Origin: Anadara kagoshimensis
Lineage: Eukaryota > Mollusca > Bivalvia > Arcoida > Arcidae
Length of the DNA: 64,000 nt
Direction: 5' to 3'
Assembly: GCA_021292105.1 (NCBI GenBank)
Contig: CM037871.1
Location: 34,903,997 to 34,967,996, forward strand
In this document: one piece after another, positions 26,401-38,762 of the stretch
How positions within the stretch are numbered: position 1 is the first letter of the stretch
Layout: every line of letters starts with the position of its first letter
Program-made: the position numbers and the translations under genes
Notes under the pieces: model-generated
The model's database searches: none
What the model was told of the DNA's origin: nothing
Seen by the model: only the letters and a program-made list of their open reading frames with translations

Positions 26401-29400
26401 AAAGAGCAATAGAGATAACATTTTACTGGCTTTTAAAAGCAGGTGGCCCTTATAAAGATGAGGCCTTTAAGGCAGATTCGACTAGTTACCCATCATGGTA
26501 GGTATATTGTGAACTTTGCTGAACAATTTTTAATTTACCAATCATTATGAAGTTGATTTTATCTAAGATATGCACAAAAGTCAAAGGGCAGATAACTCTG
26601 GACTGTATTGTGATTTTTGACTTGAAAATGAATATATGTAGCAGTTCTCCATTAGCTGTTCAAACAAATTCATTTGATTCAAGATAGTGAAGAAATTTAA
26701 ACTCCAAGGTCAAAGGGCAGATAACTCTGGAACTGATTTCTTACTCGAATGTCGTTGCAGTAATTATATGTAGCAATTTTCCTTTAGTTGTTAAGTAATT
26801 CATTTGGTCTGAGATACAAGAGGAATTTAAACTCCATGTTGAAAGGGCTGGTAACTCTGGAAGTGTGTCATGATTCTTATACAATAATTATAAGTTGTGG
26901 TCTAGATAGCGTAGTTCGTAGACTACTTGCATAAAATATCCTGGGTTCAAGTCCCAGCCAACCCTGCCTGTTTTCTCATTTTGCTAAAGCTTGGCGACCA
27001 GTGTAGTCCATGGAAATGATTGACTTGCATTTTGGTCATTTATAAGTCTATGCAAGGGTCTATGGTAGGATTTCACGCTTGCAAGACTAGAAAACTCAAA
27101 TATGTTGTGAGGATTGTAGTAGTGAATTTGGTTGGTGGTGCATAGTGTTATCAGTTTACTGGTATAATAACAATACAATTTCATAATAAATATGTATGAC
27201 AAATAAGATTCATAAAATCACATATATTGTGGATTTTTAATTTATTTTTCTTCCAATTTTCTTTTCTTTTTCAGCATTTACCATCAAACCATTGTTATTT
27301 CTCTGTTAGATGCCAGTCTAGTCAAAATGTTATTTTATTTTATTTTTTTCAGCATGTACCATCAAACCATCGTTACTCACTGTTAGATATCGGTCTGGTC
27401 ATTGATCATTTGATGGGTGGAGCCTTCAGGGCTACTTACTGCAGGAAGAGATTCAGACAGAAGTACAATGCTCTCAAACGAAATGTAAGATTTTGTCTTT
27501 AGAAGTAATTAGTGTTCACAATATTAATAGAATCCATAGCTACTTACATGAACTTAAAACAATCCAATTCTAATACAGACAACAAATTTTGAATGCAATA
27601 AATTCAGTCTGTTACAGAAACATAACTTCATAACAACTGGGGTGATTTCACTTTTATTGTTTTTGGTATAATTCATTATTTGATTTTCAAAAATATACCG
27701 TTACAAAGATTGAAAATCTCAGATGTTTAACTTAAGGAATCTTTTTAAATGTGGATGGATGTATATTAACAAAGAATAACAATTTCGTTCAGAGTAATTC
27801 CGACAGTCACTCCAAATGTATAAATATGACTTTTGAAGTAAAAAATCTGAATTAAAAGCACAAAAACAGAGAAGAAATTAATTTATTTTGGTACTTTAAA
27901 CATACAAAGCAACCAACCATAAGGGTTGACTGTTGCTGTTTTAACACACAAAACTTAAGTAATTTTTAATGATCATTTTATTTTATTTTATATCACAATT
28001 ACTTTGGTTTTAATGATCATTTTATTTTATTTTATATCACAATTACTTTGGTTTTAAAGATCATTTTATTTTATTTTATATCACAATTACTTTGGTTTTA
28101 AAGATCATTTTATTTGAATTAATATCACAATAACTTCAGTTTTATGTTTTTGTTTTGTTTTCGTAGGCATCTGTTGGAAACATGGGTAGTCTAGTTACAG
28201 CCACCACACTTTTTATGTTTGATTCTAAAGAAGCACAAGAATTGTTTCCATATCCATTTCATGATCTCATGATATGGGCCATTTTAATGAAACGACAAAA
28301 GATGGCGCTGTTTATGTGGCAGCATGGTGAAGAAGCAATGGCCAAAGTAGGATTTATTTATTTATTTATTCACCTAATATAATTATATTTATTTAAACTA
28401 ATTGATTTTTTCAAAAATCAAACTGCAATATAAATCCATTTTCAAAAGTGAAAATTTAATAGAAATCGGCACAGGAATATTCTATTTTATAAAACTTGGA
28501 AAAAAGCATCAACATTGATAGGAGATGTGCACATTTCATTAAACTGAGTCTGTTTGCTCATTTTTCCTTGGAGTTATGGTTCTTTGAACATAAGTGCAAA
28601 TAACAAAAAATACCTAATGGCTGGGGATCTTAATTCATTGAATTCACTTGTATTATTTTTAATTCCACATGTTTTATTTATACAACTCAGGCATTAATGG
28701 CATGCAAACTGTACAAAGCTATGGCACATGAAGCAGACTCAGATGATCTGGAAGTGGACATATTTGAAGAACTACGATCTTATGCAAAGTGAGTAAATAT
28801 TGTCGAAGACAGCAATTTCTCTGTATGGTAAGAAGAGTTATCTTTCCTAGTTCACACCCGTGTTAAAACATTATGTTCCTAGTTCACCTACATGTGTTCA
28901 AATATTATGGTAATAATGACCTACTATAAATGCACTTTACTAACCACGTTCAAATGTTAGCTGAAGTGGTGTCTAATGATCAGTTATCAGAGTCATTAAT
29001 TAGCTTATTAGCATATTATATTCTTGTACTAGGTTGTGATAGATTGAAATTCAAACCTAAACATTGAGCTGCTCATAAAATAAACATAAAAATATTAATG
29101 TCTGATTGAAACCATATTGGTGTAGACCAGGTATTCAGACCAGCAACACCATTTTCTGACAGCTCTTTCACCATTCACAGACCACAGTACTTCTGGCTTT
29201 CTGGGTTTTAGTACCACACATCTTAGTGAAAGAATTTTGTCATTCACTTGCCAAAAGTTGGTGATTTTATACAGGGTCTTCCATTCATGTTCTTTTCTCA
29301 CTCCAGTACCAACCAACTTATTGAAAGTAAAAAATCTTGACCGGAGCATAACACACCCTTACTACACTTTGCTCTTCTTCATTTTGCTGTCCAGAACGTT

Positions 29401-32400
29401 TTCCCTCGACTGGGGCATTAAACACTATTATTCTACTCCCTACGTACCTCCCTCCCTCCCTCCCTCCTTCCTTCCTTCCTTCCTTCCTTCCTTCCTTCCT
29501 TCCTTCCTTCCTTCCTTCCTTCCTTCCTTCCTTTCCTTCCTTCCTTCCTTCCTTCATTCATTCATTCATTATTTCTGTTATTCCAGGGAGTTTCAGGTTT
29601 TAGCATTGGAGTTATTAGAACACTGTTATAAGATGGATGATGATTACACTCAGCAGTTACTGACATATGAACTGAAGAACTTCAGTGAACAAACATGTCT
29701 CAGTCTAGCTGTAGCTGCCAATCATAGACAGTTTATAGCTCACACTTGTTGTCAGATACTTCTAAATGACATGTGGATGGGTGGATTACAGATGAGAAAA
29801 AACAGCGGCTTGAAGGTACATCATTTAGTCTATATCCAAAATTATTTTATTCCATTCTAAACTTGAGCATAAATGTCCAAGGTTTAAGTTTTTGTTTTTG
29901 GTATAATAAAGGTTTTTAGCAACAAATCTTTTATAAAACTTCACAGAAACAATCTTTGGGTAAAGGAAATATTGGCTATTCATATTTTGATCATGCACAT
30001 GATTTGGAAAACATGGATTTCCCAGTTGGGACACTTTTTGGAATGCCATCTCATTTCAGTTATAACTTTTTGTTACATAAGTCTGGGCAGTAAGAGACTA
30101 CAGTCAAACCTGTCTATAAAGGCCACCCAACGGAACCAGTAAAAGTGGCCTTTATAGGCAGGTTTAAATAATATGAATAAAGAACAATTTTGATGCAATT
30201 TTACTGGCCCTTTATAAGCAGGTGGCCCTTATATAGAGGTGGTCTTTAAGGCAGGTTAGACTGTATTTTAACTACACCATGTGCACCACTACACACTATT
30301 TGTCATTATACCTGACACCTGTCCAAATTTTAGAGTTTCTGATTTTGCCAGAACATTTAATAGCCACATCACTTGCATAATAATGCTATTTTGCATGGTT
30401 GAATTTCAGGTTGTGTTAGGTATACTAATGCCTTTCTACATCATGGTATTGGATTTCAAGAGTAAAGAAGAATTACAGTTGATGCCTCAGACAATGGAGG
30501 AACATTTAGATGAGCTAGCATCACAGTGTAGTGATAATGATGACGTGTCATTGAGTTCATTTGATGGTGATTTGCAAGGACCTGATGTAAGTCAACTATG
30601 AATTTTTGTGATTTTTATCACCACCTTTTGAAGAAGGGAGGGGGGGGGGGGGGAGTGTTAAATTTGAACTTTGGTCCGTCCTTCCATCCAGACACTTCTC
30701 AACTGGAGTAACTCTCCAGAACTGTGAGGCACTATTTTATGAAATGTGGTGCAAAGCATCAGTATTGATTGGAGATGCACATGTCATTAACCCGAGTCAG
30801 TTAACACATTTTCCTGTCAGTCATGGCCCTTTGAACACAAGTTCAAATTTCAAAAAGTACATACTTGTGGAGGATCTTAATTTAATGAACTTACTTTTTT
30901 TCAATTCTTTCTTCAATTATTTATTTAATTTCATTAAAAATAGAAAATATTTCCCTGAAAGAACGTTAAGATCAAGTATTTGGCTCTCAAGAGACATTTT
31001 TAGATTAAGCTGCTCCAGTTTACATAGCTGGTAGAACAAATGTCAGTTTAAATACCTATAAATTTAGTTATGCTCTTGAAAATATGAGGAAAAAATTTTT
31101 TTGTTGTTATTGAAAAAGATGCTGTAAAATACGACAAATTAGATTTCAATTATTATGCCAATATTTATCATCTACTTCATGTAAATTATCATCATATAAA
31201 TACAAGTATTTTGGGCATGTTTTGGAGACACCTTTGAAATTGCATCCCATTTGTTATAACTTGTTTACATGTATTTTATTTTTTATACAGAGCTTATTTG
31301 TTGAAGACAATGAACCAAGTTTTCACTCTCCATCTCAGCTAACATCTGTCAACTGCAAAGAAAATGGAACCTTACGAGGGGATAGTATTTTGGAATACTC
31401 AAATTTCAACATTAAAAAAAAAAGTCCATTGAAACTTGGAAAGAAATTTTATGAATTCTACAATGCACCAATTACAAAATTCTGGTTTTACACGGTAAGT
31501 TGATAAGAAAATGAAAGTAGACATAAATGCAGAGCTATTCTGTTACTATGGTTGATGCTCTTCTAAAAATGTGAGTTTGGTAATCAGTGTTTTAAATAAA
31601 AATAATTTAAAGTGTTTATTTTGTCACATGTTACTTCAGACCATAATAAAAAGACAAAAAAAAAACAGTATGTGATTAGTGATGATCATAAATTCTCTAT
31701 AAAATTAAGAATTTTAGAAATAAATATTCACAGGATTCGTACAGGCCTTGAAAAGTCCTTAAATTTTGAGTTTTGCCCTAAAAAGACCCTAAAAACGAAG
31801 CCTGACCCTAAAAAGCCCTTGAATTTAGCCTGAAGGCCCTAAAAAAAGCTTGCATTTGGCCAGTTGGGTGTCTGTATTTCGATATTAAGTGGTTGCAAAT
31901 AGACTGATATCCATAAATAATTAATTGATAAGTTATGTTGAAATGGGCAATTTAAACTTAAAGGTACCTGGCCCAACCGAACACCCAACTTCAACCTCCA
32001 CTTCAAGTGTCATTACTATGGACACGTAAATATTTGTTTTATTTATTTAATTGGCTTTGCACCAATATTTTTTTGCTAAAATTGTCCCTTTGATTAGGCC
32101 TTAAATTTGCAAACAAGACCCTGAAAAGACCCTAAAAAGTCCTTAAATTTGGAGTCCAAATGTCTGTACGAACCCTGGTGTTTTAAATATGTGTTTAATT
32201 TGTCACATGTTACTTCAGACCATAATAAAAAGACAAAATAAAAACAGTATGTGATTCGTGATGGTCATAAATTCTCTATAAAATTAAGAATTTTAGAAAT
32301 AAATATTCACCTTATGGGAATTACAACAGGCACCTTTGAAAATAATTTAGGGTCATCAATGGTCTGAAGCGCCAGGCCACGGTTTCACAATCATTCCTTA

Positions 32401-35400
32401 ACTAAGATTCCCCTGAACTTAAATCTGGCAAATTTTGATAAGCTCTTTTTGGAACTACGAACAAATATTTTTGTCAAAACTAAATGCAGATGTCATAAGC
32501 TTGTTATATGTACCTTAAATTTCTTATTTGCTTAACAATTAACAAACTTATAAAGGTTTTAAATTTGCCATATTTAAGTTAAGGAAAATCTTAAGTTAAG
32601 AAATGATTGTGAAACTAGGGCCAGCTTATGAATCAAAGTGGCTCTCACCAGCTAGGTTCAAATCCCACTAAGGAAAAATCAATGTGAGAAAGTTTGTCAG
32701 CTGGCTTGCCGAAGGTCCGTGGTTATATTGCAATTATAATGAAAATTGTATTGTATCACGATACGATTGCTCCATACTGGTATTTAACGGTATTTTCACA
32801 GCTTTTAAAAAATCAATTGTTTTATCCATATTTTCTCGTCTTTTTTTATAATATTAAAATACAAAACCAAATTCATTCATGTTTACCTGTTTTCACAAAA
32901 AAAAAGTAATAGTCACATGTGCGTTTGTAAGTCATACATTAGCGTCCATGTGATGTTGTCAAGTAAACACATGGCGGAGCAACAGTACGAATTGATCACC
33001 AATAAAAATATTATTCATAACAAAATATAGAAACAGACAAAAGATTATTAAAGGCAATATATTGTGGTACGTATTGCAATACACTCTTCTTACATTGCAA
33101 TATATCGTGGCACGCTATGAGCGTATCGTGACACCCCTAGAGCTAACCCAACTAAAGCAGTTATTTGATTGTATAATACATGTTTTGCTTTTATTTTCAG
33201 ATGTTCTATTTGATGTTTCTGATTTGTTATGCATACACTGTGCTGGTGAGGACGTACCCGAGACCAAAATGGCAAGAATGCTATGTCATGACATGTGTGT
33301 TTACATTAGCAATAGAAAAAATTAGACAGGTACTTATATCTTCATTAATTTATTAGCTTGATTGTACCAACATATGTCATACCCTCAGCATTAATTGACG
33401 TATCGCAGGCCACGCCCACAATGTTCCGTCAAATGGTCGGATGCTTGATTTACACGCAAAAAGAATGATGTCACTGACACTAGTACGTCATTAGTTGCTG
33501 TGACGCTGCTTTGGTACCATGATGGCGGCCAGTGTCAGAACATTGTAGGCGTGGTCGGCGATATGTCCATTTGATCATAGATCCAAAATGGCAAGAGCAT
33601 ACTGTATGAGAAGAAACATCGCTAGTAGGAAACTTTTTTAGGAGTTTTTTGATCAGCTAAACTATTTCGTGAAATTTTCATGGTTTCAACTGTAGGGAAG
33701 TGTACCAAGGGCAATAATAAATTTTTGCCAAAAAGATATATTCATGGTACAAGAGTCACTGTCAAAATTCCAAATAATTTTTCCCTGTGAATGTTTCTTT
33801 TCTTATACAGTATACCATAAGCGCATCTACATTAGTAATAGGAAATATCAGATGGGGCATTTGTTTACAATCTCATTATACAATCTTAGGCTCAGCTATG
33901 GTGTCCATTGTTAAAGTTTTTATAGTCTAGATGTGCAGGCTTATAAGCTGTATAATATCGGAAATGTTGGGGAATATTAAATGGAGTCAACTATTTATCA
34001 GATAAACTGACTCTGGGATAATGCTTGCCATGATTTATCAAAGTTCTCAAAAAGTTTAATTGCCGTCATCACAATATAGTTGATACCAATAAGTATGATG
34101 TCTCTCTATCCAAAATTACCATGGATATATTTGATGTTCCATAATTCTATGTTCCTTTCCTTCTCAACATTGTTTACACACATGGAGGGTGTAGCTAGCT
34201 AAATAGGAGAGCTTACCCTTCCAGAGTATCCAGCCTCACGTTGCTATTGGAAGTTCACGTGTTTTACTTAATATGACAGTTTTAAATTTTTTACTTTTGG
34301 ATTTTGATTTAGAAATGGATTACCGGTAAAATGTTTGTTTTTGATAAATTAACTGACCTCCACAATATACTGTTTTTAAAGAATAAGAGAAATAACATGT
34401 GTAGTTCAATAAAATTTGGAAACCCTGGTTAAAACAATAAAATATATGACCCTGCCTCTATGAAACATAGTATACAATTGTATTTGAACTCTGGTTTTTA
34501 CACTTTCATATTCTGATCCACTTCGCTCTGTTGTAAGCATTCTCCTCCTTATTGGACCAGGTCTGACCCAAGACTTGAAAGTGGGTAGTGACTGTTCTTT
34601 CGTCAAGCACTCGCCATTACGAAATGAAAGTCACGGTTCTTTTGGATGGGAACTTAAAATAAACAAGGTCCCGTGTCACGGTAGGCTTGGCAAGCTAAAG
34701 AACCCTGCTGTATAATGCCATCAGCTCAATGCACAGGCAAAATTTTTGCAACTTCGCCTATAGGTGGCAATGTCTCGATATAAGTGAAATATTCTTGACT
34801 GGGACGTTAAACTTCATTTCTCAACTCAACCTTTGGTACAGTGCTCGCTCCGTAAGTGGAAGGTCATGGGTTCGATCCCCGCTGGGTCTGACCCAAGACT
34901 TGAAAGTGGGTAGTGACTGTTCTTTTGCCAAGCACTCAGCATTACGAAATGAAAGTCACGGTTCTTTCGGATGGGAACTTAAAATAAACCAGGTCCCGTG
35001 TCACGGTGGGCTTGGCACGCTAAAGAATCCTGCTGTATATTGCCATCAGCACAACGCACAGGCAATATTTCTGCACCTTTGCCTATAGCTGGCAATGTCT
35101 CGATACAAGTGAAATATTCTTGACTGGGACGTTAAACACCATTACTCAACTCAACCTTTCTCCTTATTGCCCATTGATATGTAAAGTAAAGATATAAGTT
35201 TTTTCAATCCGCTCTATGTTATAAAGATGCTGGTTTTTAGTCTAATGTAACTTTCAAAATTGCTATCTAAAAACATCTCTCTGTTATTAATTTCATTGAA
35301 AATTGAACTAATTTATTTAAGAAAAAAAATTGCTTGTTTATATAACATGAGCATAAATGAGATCTTTTATAGGATTCTTTTTAAGGAAGTTTAACTTTTT

Positions 35401-38400
35401 GATGAAATAATTTCCATTGATTTTTATAATCCTCTATGTTACAACATAATTGACGATGAGGTATTCAGATTGGTAATCATCACTTGAAGTCAATACTGTT
35501 TTCAAATTGTAGGAGTGTAGCAGTAGGCGCTATGTTGACTTTGTAAAAAGGAATTTGTTTACATTGTGGCTGTGATGAAAATCCGTTTAATATTTCCAAA
35601 TAATTTTATCATGTAGAACAAATAATCTCGAGCTTCACCGGGATATAGAGAAAAATTTCCACTTTATTTTATCTTTACCCAAGAATTTTATCTTTACCCA
35701 AGATTAATTTGTTACTTAATTACCATCAGTAGTTAGAAATAGTTGTACTTTTAACCTTGTTTTACATCATAAACTGCACAAATTTTTTTAATATTTAGTT
35801 TTGCTTGCATAGTAAAATAAAAAAGAAGGCAATAGACTATTTCTTAATTCTATAATGTAAATATAGATTTAAATTGACAAAACTGAAATTAAAAAAAAAA
35901 AAAAAAAAACATTGACAAAACTGAAATTAAAAAAAAAAACATTGACTAAACTGATATTGAAAAAAAAACATTGACTAAACTGAAATTGAAAAAAAAAAAA
36001 ATTGGCTAAACTGAAATTAAAAAAACATTGACAAAACTGAAATTAAAAAAAAAATTGACAAAACTGAAATTGAAAGAAAAAAACATTGACAAAACTGAAA
36101 TTGAAAGAAAAATACTAGTATCTACCCATCTTGTACAAAAATGCTAATATTGTCAATTTCTATTTTCAATCACAAAAATTTATACTTACTATATATATTT
36201 CCAAAAATATACAAACTTTTTAAAACATTTTTCATATTAAATGTTTATTAATTGTTTTAAAGAGCTTTACATACAATATGTTTTTAGGAATTTTATATGT
36301 GATGACAAAATTAATTTGAATGATAATATAAGTGCAATAAAAATTAATTTTCAGCAGTTAACACTATCTTTGTGTACAGAACACTCCTTTGTTTACACTA
36401 AAACAATAATGTGTATGCATATATGCATCATCATGCCAAATATAGATGCGTTAACTATATTTGCTTAGGGTAGAATTTCATATGATAGAGGAAGAGCATT
36501 GCAACTTTGTAAACTGAAAACAATTGTCTGGACTAACAGTTTTAATGGAATACACTTGTATTTAAAATCAGCGGGGTTTTTTTTTGCTTCAAATTACCAC
36601 ACCTGATCCCCCCACCTCCATTGGGGAAAAATTATTTAAATTTTCAAATTGGACTCCTTAAATTTCAAAAACAACAATAAAAACTAGAGATGTGTCAAAT
36701 ATATTGAAATACACAAGCACTGAGCCTGATTTAGATGGAATCAAGTTGTATTAATCAAAAACAAACATACTAATCCATTTCCGAATCACAATCCAGAAGC
36801 AAAGTAAAAACTTTGGAACTGACAATTTAGGTTAGACACGTGAACTTCCACCAGGGAAGTGAGGCCGGGTGCTCCGGAAGGGTAAGCACCTCCTGTTTAG
36901 CTAGCTACACCCGCCACGTGTGTAATCAAAATTGTGTGAAAGGAACATGGAACTATGAGACGTCAAATATATCCAAGGCAATCCTGGACACAGAGACATC
37001 AAACTTATCAACAATACTGTGATGACGGCCATAAAACTTTTTGAGGGCCTTGATAAGCCTAGGCTTGCAATATCCCTGAGTCAACAATTTATTTGCAAGC
37101 TCTAATTACTAGCGCCAAAATATACTGTAATTGTATTTAATTCCGCGTGTACTTATTTTCGCGGTATAGGATATTTAGACATATCCGCATAGTTAAATTT
37201 TCTTGTTTTTTTTAAATATGCTCTATAAACATAACAAGTAAAATATAACTTTCACTTTGTATTAATTTTCGCACAAAACAACGACCACAAAATAAGTGAA
37301 AAGTAGTACACCACGAAAAGAAATGCGTTTACAGTATAGGTATTGTCACCATGCATACTCCTTGAAAATGACAAACATGCCATGGTGTAGCTTGTTACAT
37401 TGTTACAATGTATATACCATATTTCAGATTTTCAAATTTTACCAAGTTAATAAAATTTATGCCAATTTTTCCAATCCAAAGGGTTGAACGTAGTTGTTAA
37501 AAAAGGTACCAAAGCTGCTATAAATAGCCTGGTGACTTCATAGCTGAGTGGTCAAAAGCTCACAGTTTTGGATCGTATTGACTGTCACCATCTATGGTTG
37601 AATCCCATACAGACAGATCCTAAAGTGTGAGAGAGTTTGTTAGTTCGTTGCCAGAGACTGGTGTTTTCTATGGGTACTCTAGTTTCCTCCACCATCCCAA
37701 AACTGATGGTCTCAATATTTTTGGAAGAATCTAGATTTGGGCATGAAACCATAACTCCACCATCACAGAAATGGTGGTCTCATTTAACATTAATTAACAG
37801 TTTTTCATTGTGTTATCATTTTGATTTTAAGTTGACCCAACGTACAATGCCATTCTCTGCTCAAAAGTCTGCACTTCATTAAATATTCAATTTACTTGTA
37901 AGAGTGAAGTGAGTGAATTATTGTTTAAAGCTGCATCAGCAATACGCAGCTAAATTCACTTGTAACTTTCCAACAACTCCACCTTTACAGTAATTAAATG
38001 TTGGATTTTTAAAGTTCATTTAAGTGCATATTTCTTTTTTTTTTTTTTTCAAATAACAGAAAATAGGTATTCTATATTACTAATAGATTTTCTGTGACAA
38101 CAGGTCCCAGTTTCACAATCATTCCTCAGCTAAGATTTTCCTTAACTTAAATCTTGCAAAATTTCAAATTTTTATAATTTTGTTAATTTTTAAGATATTG
38201 AGGAATTTAAGGTGTCATTTTTAAGATCACTTCTAGATTAAAACATTTGTATTTAGTTTTGACACAAATAATCAGCAGTAGTTCCAAAATGAGATTACAA
38301 AAAATTTGCTAAATTTAAGTTAAGGAAAATCTTAGCTAAGGAATGATTGTGAAACTGGGGCCTGTACTTAAGATTTATGGAAGTGATATTTTAAGAAAAA

Positions 38401-38731
38401 TATTAAGTATTTTATTATTTGAATTATTAAGACATTTATTGTGGTGACATTTAGGATTGTCAGTATCCAATTCTAATGATGAATTCCTGCAGGATTTTAA
38501 ACCGATTCAAAATTTATTGATTCAAAATGTTGCTGTCATGAGAATGTCTCAAATTTAAGTGCAATAGTACTTGAAAGGTGCATCTACACTAAAATCAATG
38601 GAACTATATCATGATGGTAATATATCCCACTCTTTGTGTAATTTAAATTTATAGAGATATGTTTAGATGAAACCATCTAAACAGAACAGCTTTTAGAGTG
38701 ATTGGTGGCTCTCTCTCTCTCTCTCTCTCTC

Positions 38732-38762
<31 letters not shown>

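Larger units (their letters stand above)
28789..29586. other. TRPM intron 9
   Basis: Contains a SINE-B remnant and a CCTT microsatellite (listed). 28789-29240 shows only two loose copies of 'cctagttcac' near 28848 and 28878. Confidence 0.6.
31495..33200. other. TRPM intron 12
   Basis: Contains element M5 between 130-bp direct repeats, one M3 foldback MITE and a SINE-B fragment, each listed. 32720-33200 is otherwise unrecognised. Confidence 0.6.

Noticed and set aside
29237..29586. N-terminal half of a long frame with [12 protein letters not shown] repeats
   Set aside because: Translation of the CCTT microsatellite in an intron; only the part from 29587 is TRPM exon.
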